6,503 nt of DNA, taken from Thermoplasmata archaeon. Its GTDB lineage: Archaea > Thermoplasmatota > Thermoplasmata > Thermoplasmatales > Thermoplasmataceae. Position numbers and translations under genes: made by a program. Below, piece by piece: positions 1-4,969 of the stretch. The stretch lies in NCBI GenBank assembly GCA_021819605.1, contig JAKAQT010000088.1, positions 1-6,503 of the forward strand. Direction: 5' to 3'. Every line of letters starts with the position of its first letter. Within the stretch, counting starts at the first letter, position 1. The notes below the pieces were generated by a model. The model did not search any database, was not told the origin of the DNA, and saw only the letters and a program-made list of their open reading frames with translations.

Positions 1-386
1 TTCCGATCTCCAGGGATGTTATTGAGGCAGCCAGAAAGAGAACAGCCGACAGGATTTCATCTCTTGAAATATACACCACTGACAACCACTCTGTAAATGC
101 CAGCAACCTCGATGTTAATCCCCTTGGGAAAGACGGAAATATTGACGATATTGTTGGACTCATAGTGCGCACAGTTGAAAAGGCCATGGAATCTGTCACT
201 GATGTTAAAGTTGGCATGAAGACCGTTAATGTAAAGGTAAGGATGGGAGATGAAAATACCTACCAGAGACTCATAGATTCTGTATTTGATTCACTGAGGA
301 GGGCTAAGTACACAATAATCATCACCATTCCATCAAGTATAATTGCGTCAATAGCCATTTTCAGATATCTGGTACCAGTCCTGTAA
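1..386 (+). CDS. DUF2070 family membrane protein, C-terminal part (5' end outside window)
   Basis: The frame is open from the left edge (first complete codon at base 3) to TAA at 384-386, giving 127 visible residues without a start. The fragment contains TTDNHSVN (nucleotides about 75-98) and, shortly after, NPLG (about 117-128). This pair resembles the TTDxH...NPxG signature I associate with the soluble part of archaeal DUF2070 membrane proteins. The fragment ends in a basic stretch (LRRAKY) followed by about 20 hydrophobic residues, probably a final membrane helix with the C-terminus at the membrane. The biochemical function of DUF2070 is unknown; the conserved Asp and His could suggest metal or phosphate chemistry, but that is inference. 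In-frame ATG and GTG codons at 165 and beyond are internal, because the frame and the family motif both extend upstream of them. Family assignment rests on motif memory and is fairly, not fully, secure. Confidence 0.7.
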   Translation, partial: PISRDVIEAARKRTADRISSLEIYTTDNHSVNASNLDVNPLGKDGNIDDIVGLIVRTVEKAMESVTDVKVGMKTVNVKVRMGDENTYQRLIDSVFDSLRRAKYTIIITIPSSIIASIAIFRYLVPVL

Positions 387-420
387 TGCATTCATACCCA
401 TCTGTTAATCCAGAAATGAC

Positions 421-498
421 TGTCTGACAGATCAATTGCTTATGTAGGTAACGATATCTGAATACCTGCATGTTAACTGATCGATCCTTGGTCAGACA
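421..498. repeat. Nested imperfect inverted repeat (potential long hairpin)
   Basis: Three nested arm pairs lie in register. The outer arms are TGTCTGAC (421-428) and GTCAGACA (491-498), a perfect 8-base match. The middle arms are GATCA (430-434) and TGATC (478-482), extended past one mismatch by three more pairs (436-438 with 474-476, one G-T). The inner arms are TATGTAGGTA (441-450) and TACCTGCATG (463-472), ten pairs including two G-T, closing on a 12-base loop. Together these give about 26 pairs with one eight-base bulge on the right side (483-490). It could be an RNA structure in a 3' or 5' untranslated region, a small RNA, or an operator region. No T-run follows it directly, so a simple hairpin-plus-U terminator is not supported. 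Confidence 0.6.
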
Positions 499-504
499 AA
501 AATG

Positions 505-512
505 TTTATATA
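505..512 (+). promoter_or_regulatory. TATA box for the winged-helix gene (leaderless promoter)
   Basis: TTTATATA is a textbook archaeal TATA box, preceded by an A-rich stretch (498-502) that can serve as the TFB recognition element. Its centre lies about 25 bases before the ATG at 534. Archaeal transcription normally starts about 25 bases downstream of the TATA centre, so the mRNA should begin at or within a base or two of the start codon. The lack of a Shine-Dalgarno sequence in 514-533 agrees with a leaderless transcript. The right arm of the inverted repeat ends at 498 and would overlap the TFB site. Confidence 0.75.
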
Positions 513-533
513 TGTCCTAAATGATATAATGGT

Positions 534-875
534 ATGGAATTAGTCGCCGACGGAAATATAATCAGATCGCTTAACAGGAGCGAATTAAGGAGGAAGGTTC
601 TCTTCTATCTGCTGTCCATACATCCCTACAGATCCTATCTGTCTGAGATATCGAGAGCCGTGAAATCTGATCCTTCCAATGTGAAGGGGTGCCTTGAGGG
701 CCTGGGAGTAAGGTATACCGGGGAAGAATCTCTGGTTGGGCTTGGTCTCGTATCCTTTGAGCAGTCGAAAAACGGCTTCAAGTATTACAAGATCAATACG
801 GACTTCATTGAGGACGTAAAGGCGCTGAAAACCATGTTTAACCACAAGAAAGTATTTGCCGTTGAAATAGGCTGA
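534..875 (+). CDS. Small winged helix-turn-helix DNA-binding protein (putative transcriptional regulator)
   Basis: This 113-residue protein has the layout of an archaeal winged-helix regulator. A basic first helix lies at about residues 12-27 (RSELRRKVLFYL). A second helix carries SYLSEISRAV (34-43), and the likely recognition helix is DPSNVKGCLEGL (46-57). A wing segment follows with SLVGLGLV and a YYKIN strand (66-88), then a short C-terminal helix. The SEI...DPSNV...LVGLGLV pattern occurs in a family of small archaeal predicted regulators related to ArsR/MarR-type folds. I see no metal-binding cysteine cluster (only Cys53) and no ligand domain, so the signal it senses is unknown. The ATG at 534 is chosen because the TATA box at 505-512 predicts transcription starting there. 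It is the only gene of its unit and lies 97 bases ahead of lonB; autoregulation or control of lonB is possible but inferred from position only. Confidence 0.75.
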   Translation: MELVADGNIIRSLNRSELRRKVLFYLLSIHPYRSYLSEISRAVKSDPSNVKGCLEGLGVRYTGEESLVGLGLVSFEQSKNGFKYYKINTDFIEDVKALKTMFNHKKVFAVEIG

Positions 876-914
876 TTCTATTAATTGTCATCAAACCAGC
901 TTCCGTCGGCTTCG

Positions 915-931
915 TTATTTTTCAAAATTTT
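915..931 (+). terminator. Possible T-rich terminator after the winged-helix gene
   Basis: Two T-runs (TTTTT at 918-922 and TTTT at 928-931) lie 40 to 55 bases after the stop codon. Archaeal RNA polymerase commonly terminates at U-rich stretches without a hairpin. The same bases lie upstream of lonB and could instead be part of its promoter, so this is tentative. Confidence 0.35.
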
Positions 932-942
932 CATAAGAAAGA

Positions 943-950
943 CTTAATTA
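943..950 (+). promoter_or_regulatory. Candidate TATA-like element upstream of lonB
   Basis: CTTAATTA, inside an AT-rich stretch from 915 to 961, has its centre about 26 bases before the GTG start at 973, matching the spacing of the other promoters here. However, lonB also has a ribosome-binding site at 963-966, which implies a leader and therefore a start site further upstream, perhaps from the T-rich segment around 915-931. Which element is used cannot be settled from sequence. Confidence 0.3.
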
Positions 951-972
951 TCTAAATTAAATGGAGTGAGAG

Positions 973-2949
973 GTGGATACTACGGTTGAATCTGTTGATG
1001 AATGGGTCAAGAAGCTGAGTATTACGTCCACGAAGGACGTGCAGGTACCCAGAATGCTGTTTGACCAAGTCATCGGACAGGAGGAAGCAAGGGAGGTTGT
1101 CAAGAAGGCAGCCATACAGAAGAGGCATGTTCTTCTCATAGGTGAGCCTGGAACGGGTAAATCCATGCTGGCTCAGTCCATGGTGGACTTCCTTCCCAAG
1201 GATGAATTGGAGGATATACTGGTCTTTCCAAATCCAGAAGATTCAAACAGGCCAAAGATCAAAACTCTTCCGGCCGGGAAAGGCAAAGAAATTGTAAGGC
1301 AATATCAGCTAAAGGCTGAAAGAGAGAAGAAGGACAGATCCAGAGGAGTACTGTTTGTGGTTTTTGCCATAATATTCTTTGGGATCATAGCTGCCGGAAT
1401 ACTTTATGCAAGCAACAAGGATTTCGGGCTGAGCCTCAATATTCTGTTTTTCACAGTAATAATAGCCTTCTTCATCTATATGTTCATGGCGCTTAACCCG
1501 GCCATGAGGATGGAGAAGGCAATGGTACCAAAGTTGCTGGTATCACACACGCCAAATGATAAACCACCGTTCATTGATTCAACGGGGGCCCATTCCGGTG
1601 CGCTTCTTGGTGATGTCAGGCATGATCCTTTCCAGTCTGGTGGGCTGGAGACTCCGGCGCACGAAAGGGTGGAGGCCGGAAACATTCATAAGGCAAACAA
1701 AGGGGTCCTGTTCGTTGATGAAATGAACCTGCTCAGGATGGAGAGCCAGCAGGCTCTGCTTACCGCCATGCAGGAGAAGAAGTTTTCAATATCCGGTCAG
1801 AGTGAGAGGAGTGCCGGAGCAATGGTCCAGACTGAACCGGTGCCATGCGACTTTGTTCTCGTTGCAGCAGGAAATCTTGACGCAGTGCAGGGAATTCACC
1901 CAGCATTGAGATCAAGGATCAGGGGTTACGGTTATGAAGTTTATGTGAACGACACCATGGAAGATACTGAAGAGAACAGGCAGAAGCTTGTTCAGTTCAT
2001 CGCCCAGGAAGTCCTTAAGGATAAGAAAATACCTCACTTTGACGTTGGTGCAGTAACAGAGATAATAAAGGAAGCACAGCGGCGGTCTGGCCGGAAGGGC
2101 AAGCTCACCCTCAGGCTCAGGGAACTGGGCGGTCTTATCAGGGTTGCCGGTGACATTGCCATAAGCGAAAAGGCTGAGGTTGTGACGGCTGACCAGGTTG
2201 TAAGGGCTAAGGCACTGAGCAAGCCTCTGGAGCAGCAGGTTGCCGACAGATCCATCCAGATAAGAAAGTCATACCAGACTTTCCACAGTGAAGGGTCAGC
2301 GGTAGGTATGGTTAACGGACTGGCCGTTGTTGGTGCAAACTCCGGAATGGCTGACTATACAGGAATTGTAATGCCAATCGTGGCAGAAGTAACACCTGCC
2401 CAGCACAAGGGCAATGGTGTGGTGGTTGCTACTGGCAAACTGGGAGAAATAGCCAAGGAAGCTGTGCAGAACGTATCAGCTGTCTTCAAGAAGCTCAGCG
2501 GTAAGGACATTTCCGACATGGATATACACATCCAGTTCATCGGGACATACGAAGGTGTTGAAGGAGATTCAGCAAGTGTCTCAATTGCAACTGCAGTAAT
2601 ATCAGCCATAGAGAACATACCCGTTGATCAGACCGTAGCCATGACAGGATCGCTGAGCGTGAGGGGGGCAGTTCTACCAGTTGGTGGTGTTACGGCAAAG
2701 GTTGAAGCAGCCATTGAGGCTGGAATGAAAAGGGTTGTTGTACCCGCTGCCAACTTTGGTGACATCGTACTGGATAGCCTTCACAAGGATCGCATTGAGG
2801 TGGTTCCCGTGGCTAACATCAGCGAGGTCTGGGAAAATGCCCTGATTGCAAGCCCCGAGAAGCAGAAGTTCCTGTCCAGGGTTGCCGATTTCCTGAATCC
2901 CAAGCTATTTGGGCCGAAGCAGGGAAATACCGGAGCAAATGCAGCCTGA
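973..2949 (+). CDS. lonB: Archaeal LonB-type membrane-anchored ATP-dependent protease
   Basis: A 658-residue AAA+ protease of the inner membrane face that unfolds and degrades damaged or regulatory proteins as a hexamer. Visible parts in order: a short N-terminal region; Walker A GEPGTGKS (57-64); two membrane segments inserted in the ATPase domain (about 126-146 and 153-173), the hallmark of archaeal LonB; Walker B with FVDE (247-250); sensor 1 Asn301 in AAGN; an RSRIRGYG arginine-finger region (313-320); a sensor 2 region LRLRELGG (380-387); and the protease domain with catalytic Ser533 in EGDSAS and Lys576 in GGVTAKVEAA. The 43-residue Ser-Lys spacing equals that of known Lon proteases. 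Length and sequence closely fit the Thermoplasma enzyme. The start is GTG at 973: GGAG at 963-966 is correctly spaced, and the upstream in-frame ATG at 961 meets TGA after one codon. The 3' end overlaps the next gene, suggesting co-translation. Confidence 0.97.
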   Translation: MDTTVESVDEWVKKLSITSTKDVQVPRMLFDQVIGQEEAREVVKKAAIQKRHVLLIGEPGTGKSMLAQSMVDFLPKDELEDILVFPNPEDSNRPKIKTLPAGKGKEIVRQYQLKAEREKKDRSRGVLFVVFAIIFFGIIAAGILYASNKDFGLSLNILFFTVIIAFFIYMFMALNPAMRMEKAMVPKLLVSHTPNDKPPFIDSTGAHSGALLGDVRHDPFQSGGLETPAHERVEAGNIHKANKGVLFVDEMNLLRMESQQALLTAMQEKKFSISGQSERSAGAMVQTEPVPCDFVLVAAGNLDAVQGIHPALRSRIRGYGYEVYVNDTMEDTEENRQKLVQFIAQEVLKDKKIPHFDVGAVTEIIKEAQRRSGRKGKLTLRLRELGGLIRVAGDIAISEKAEVVTADQVVRAKALSKPLEQQVADRSIQIRKSYQTFHSEGSAVGMVNGLAVVGANSGMADYTGIVMPIVAEVTPAQHKGNGVVVATGKLGEIAKEAVQNVSAVFKKLSGKDISDMDIHIQFIGTYEGVEGDSASVSIATAVISAIENIPVDQTVAMTGSLSVRGAVLPVGGVTAKVEAAIEAGMKRVVVPAANFGDIVLDSLHKDRIEVVPVANISEVWENALIASPEKQKFLSRVADFLNPKLFGPKQGNTGANAA

Positions 2950-3373
2950 ACTTAAATCATTTAAGCTGGCGGGAAAACAATTCCCGTCACCCGAAACCTT
3001 TGTGAAGGGAAATCATACAGGATTTTTCTGCGTTCTTGATTCAAAAAGAGTGGTCTCCAGGGAGCAAATTCAAATATCATTCCAAAGAGCGGAAAGACTT
3101 CAGGCACAGTCACGTATCAGACTCAAGGAATCCCTTTTTATGATGCTGGTTGCCGGTGAACCCCAGATATCAAATGCAATAGTATCTGCAGGAATCGGGC
3201 CAGAGACCAGCAGGATTACGGTGGTCTATGACAATGAGGATGATATTATGGCATTCACACAGAGCACTGGAGGATTACTGGAGCCAGTGAAAGAACCATT
3301 TCCCGACGAAACTCCAGAAAATCTTGTGTCCGTTATTTTCAAAAAAATGATACGGGTTCAGTTATCACTTTGA
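2939..3373 (+). CDS. cgi121: Cgi121-like KEOPS complex subunit (tRNA t6A modification)
   Basis: This 144-residue protein matches the Cgi121 pattern, though divergently. A segment around LDSKRVVSREQIQISFQRAE (33-52) resembles the Val-x-x-(Glu/His)-His-Leu helix region. The core LFMMLVAGEPQISNAI (66-81), followed by AGIG and a strand ITVVYD, resembles the family's E-L-L-L-Y-x-x-G-x-R-Q-I-x-x-A-I...GI motif. In archaea Cgi121 binds the tRNA CCA end and stimulates the Bud32 kinase within KEOPS (Kae1, Bud32, Pcc1, Cgi121), which makes N6-threonylcarbamoyladenosine. The usual Arg before Gln-Ile is Pro75 here. The ATG at 2939 is preferred: it overlaps the lonB stop by 11 bases, fitting translational coupling, and GGAG lies just upstream (2932-2935), though close. 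A TTG at 2909 in the same frame would add ten residues inside lonB and has no supporting site. Identity is from motif shape, so a different small protein cannot be excluded. Confidence 0.62.
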   Translation: MQPELKSFKLAGKQFPSPETFVKGNHTGFFCVLDSKRVVSREQIQISFQRAERLQAQSRIRLKESLFMMLVAGEPQISNAIVSAGIGPETSRITVVYDNEDDIMAFTQSTGGLLEPVKEPFPDETPENLVSVIFKKMIRVQLSL

Positions 3374-3383
3374 GTGGCATATG

Positions 3384-3405
3384 TGAAAAGGTCCACGGCT
3401 TTTCA
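3384..3405 (+). repeat. Short stem-loop after the lonB-cgi121 unit
   Basis: TGAAAAG (3384-3390) and CTTTTCA (3399-3405) form a seven-pair stem with an eight-base loop, starting 11 bases after the cgi121 stop. GCAT (3377-3380) and ATGC (3405-3408) could lengthen it if a small bulge is allowed. No T-run follows at once, although T-rich bases occur at 3421-3433. It may mark or protect the 3' end of the lonB-cgi121 message; alternatively it is chance. Confidence 0.35.
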
Positions 3406-3443
3406 TGCAATCGGACAGGGTCTTTCAATCTTCTCCTGCGAAT

Positions 3444-3451
3444 CTTATTAA
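3444..3451 (+). promoter_or_regulatory. TATA-like promoter element for the pfkB gene
   Basis: CTTATTAA, preceded by GCGAAT, is centred about 24 bases before the ATG at 3472. The bases between the two show no good Shine-Dalgarno sequence. This fits a leaderless transcript beginning at the start codon and makes pfkB the first gene of the downstream unit. Confidence 0.5.
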
Positions 3452-3471
3452 TGTAAGGACAATTCCAGAGC

Positions 3472-4386
3472 ATGGAAGAAAATTTTCTGGCCTTTTTCGG
3501 CCATCTCAACATAGATGTTGTGATGCGCGTTCCGTCGCTGCCGTGCAGGGGATCAGTTAATATCCAGCATCATGAGGAAAACTTCGGAGGTACAGCCGGA
3601 AATTTCGCAGTCATTGCATCTTCTCTGGGGGTACCTTTTCATCTGTATTCTGCCGTATCCCAGAACTCACATGGTAAGTTCCTGGAGTTCCTGGAGTCAA
3701 GGAATATAGATACGGAACACATCCATATATCTGGGGACTACGGCCCAATATGTTATTCTGCCACAGACGGCAAAGATCAGGTCTATTATATTTACCAGGG
3801 GCCCATGGATGAACCATTCTCCAAAGCTGTTCTCAATGAAGATTCAGAGTACAGCTGGATACACCTTGGGACCGGTCCGCAGAACGATTACATTAATGTT
3901 GCAGAAAATACGAAGGGAAAGAAGGTATTTGATCCGGGCCAGGAAATATCATACAGATATTCACGGGCTGACATAATCAGGATGGCTTCAGCCAGCAGCC
4001 TATGGATACTAAATGAACACGAGCTTTCTGTGGCGTCAAAAATTTTGGGCGTACCTGAGGAGCAGGTAATAGGCATGACTCCGGAGACCATTGTCACCAG
4101 AGGCGCAAGCGGGTCAACGCTTTATGGGCCCGAAGGAAGGACGGAAATAAAATCAAGGAAATCCCGCGTTGTGTTTGACACAATCGGTGCAGGAGACGCC
4201 TACAGAGCTGGCTTCTACCTTGGCATTTACAGGGGACTGGACGCGGCCCATAGCTGCGCAGTGGGCTCAATAGTTTCCGGACTGGCTGTACAGAAACCAC
4301 TGCGGGAATTCAAATATACTGCATCCGATATTTTTGGTGTATTCGAATCCGAGGCCGAGGACATGATCATTCCACAAAAAGATTAA
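3472..4386 (+). CDS. PfkB/ribokinase-family kinase, probably a nucleoside kinase of the MjNK type
   Basis: This 304-residue cytosolic kinase transfers phosphate from ATP to a sugar or nucleoside hydroxyl. An N-terminal GHLNID strand (10-15) is followed by the first PfkB signature GGTAGNFAVIASSLG (39-53). Later come HLGTG (131-135), FDPGQ (153-157), the NEHE form of the N-x-x-E magnesium motif (181-184), TRGASGS (209-215), and the second signature DTIGAGDAYRAGF (236-248) with anion hole GAG and catalytic base Asp242. The FDPGQ, N-x-H-E and GD-x-YRAGF set matches what I remember of the broad-specificity Methanocaldococcus nucleoside kinase better than bacterial ribokinase, fructokinase or KDG kinase, so adenosine, inosine, guanosine or cytidine salvage is the likely role. 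Substrate cannot be read from sequence alone. It starts at ATG 3472 by the position of the TATA element and is followed after 21 bases by the carbonic anhydrase family gene, probably on the same transcript. Confidence 0.85.
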   Translation: MEENFLAFFGHLNIDVVMRVPSLPCRGSVNIQHHEENFGGTAGNFAVIASSLGVPFHLYSAVSQNSHGKFLEFLESRNIDTEHIHISGDYGPICYSATDGKDQVYYIYQGPMDEPFSKAVLNEDSEYSWIHLGTGPQNDYINVAENTKGKKVFDPGQEISYRYSRADIIRMASASSLWILNEHELSVASKILGVPEEQVIGMTPETIVTRGASGSTLYGPEGRTEIKSRKSRVVFDTIGAGDAYRAGFYLGIYRGLDAAHSCAVGSIVSGLAVQKPLREFKYTASDIFGVFESEAEDMIIPQKD

Positions 4387-4392
4387 TCCGCC

Positions 4393-4404
4393 AGGAGATC
4401 AGGT
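4393..4404 (+). promoter_or_regulatory. Ribosome-binding site of the gamma-carbonic anhydrase gene
   Basis: AGGAGATCAGGT lies in the 21-base gap after pfkB. GGAG (4394-4397) is 10 bases and AGGT (4401-4404) 3 bases before the ATG at 4408. A leadered start here, with no room for a TATA box outside pfkB coding sequence, supports read-through transcription from pfkB. Confidence 0.55.
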
Positions 4405-4407
4405 ACA

Positions 4408-4935
4408 ATGGCGTTATATACATTTGAAGGCAGGGAGCCAAAGGTTGACAGAAGTGCTTTTGTTTTTCCGGACGCAACAGTGATTGGCGATGTTACCATT
4501 GGAAAAGAGGTATGGGTAGGTCCAGGTGCAGTCCTGAGGGGAGACTACGGGAAGATAGTTGTGGGGGATTACAGTGCAATCGAGGATAATGTGGTTGTAC
4601 ACGCAAGACCGGGAGAGACAACTGTTATAGGGAACCATGTTACGGTGGGGCATCTCTCCGTTATACACACGCCAAAAATATCAGACTGGGTCGTTATAGG
4701 CATGGGTGCCGTAGTATCAGATTTTGCTCACATAGGAACATGGGCAGCAATAGGTGAGGGCGCAGTTGTGAAAAATAACTTTGAGGTTCCAGAGAAGGCC
4801 ATTGCAGTTGGAGTTCCGGCAAAGGTAATAGGGAATGTGAGCCAGGATTACATGGATCTTTGGACAAAGTACAAGGCAAACTACAACAGCTTTGCCTCAA
4901 GATATAAAACCAATCTGCACAGGACTGAGCAATGA
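4408..4935 (+). CDS. Gamma-class carbonic anhydrase family protein (left-handed beta-helix)
   Basis: This 175-residue protein is built of hexapeptide repeats with Ile/Val at regular six-residue steps from about residue 13 to 140, forming a left-handed parallel beta-helix that normally trimerises. A C-terminal helix (about 145-168) follows. The three metal-binding histidines of the family are visible: His65 in VVVH, His82 in VGH and His87 in IH, with the five-residue spacing of the last two as in Methanosarcina Cam. Arg44 and Asp46 in LRGD correspond to the conserved active-site pair. The protein lacks the acidic loop of Cam and so belongs to the short CamH/YrdA/ferripyochelin-binding-like group, whose activity is often unproven. 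The usual Gln of the (N/A)IQDN motif is Glu59, and the Gly after the third His is Thr88, both of which could alter activity. Carbon dioxide hydration is possible but not assured. Confidence 0.88.
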   Translation: MALYTFEGREPKVDRSAFVFPDATVIGDVTIGKEVWVGPGAVLRGDYGKIVVGDYSAIEDNVVVHARPGETTVIGNHVTVGHLSVIHTPKISDWVVIGMGAVVSDFAHIGTWAAIGEGAVVKNNFEVPEKAIAVGVPAKVIGNVSQDYMDLWTKYKANYNSFASRYKTNLHRTEQ

Positions 4936-4937
4936 AA

Positions 4938-4945
4938 TAATTTAA
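4938..4945 (+). promoter_or_regulatory. Candidate TATA element for enolase
   Basis: TAATTTAA begins two bases after the stop codon of the preceding gene and is centred about 28 bases before the ATG at 4970. This spacing fits a leaderless enolase transcript. The gap is only 34 bases, so read-through from pfkB is equally possible and both may occur. Confidence 0.4.
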
Positions 4946-4969
4946 GACGCCGGAAGCACTGATCACATC

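Larger units (their letters stand above)
387..533. other. Intergenic region with nested inverted repeat and promoter
   Basis: This 147-base gap separates the DUF2070 gene from the winged-helix gene. I see no credible coding sequence or tRNA in it. It holds a long imperfect inverted repeat (421-498), then a strong archaeal TATA box immediately before the next start codon. Several short palindromes sit inside (GATATC at 453-458, GTTAAC at 472-477). Confidence 0.8.

Noticed and set aside
165..386. A separate 73-codon gene starting at GTG 165
   Set aside because: The same frame is open to the left edge of the window and carries DUF2070 motifs upstream of this codon, so it is internal to a larger gene.
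414..504. The 421-498 inverted repeat as a small inverted-repeat transposable element
   Set aside because: The flanks share only a short AAATG that is offset from the arm ends on the left side, so there is no clean target-site duplication; no transposase is present and only one copy is visible.
585..845. Minus-strand open frame of 86 codons opposite the winged-helix gene
   Set aside because: The plus-strand frame has a clear winged-helix pattern and a well-placed TATA box; the antisense frame has neither.
546..910. Perfect 10-base inverted repeat: 546-555 in the winged-helix gene and 901-910 after it
   Set aside because: A 10-base match over such a distance is expected about a few times by chance in a window of this size, and one arm is in coding sequence; nothing else supports a function.
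2909..2938. TTG at 2909 as an earlier start for the Cgi121-like gene
   Set aside because: It would place ten extra residues deep inside lonB with no ribosome-binding site, while the ATG at 2939 gives the usual short stop-start overlap.
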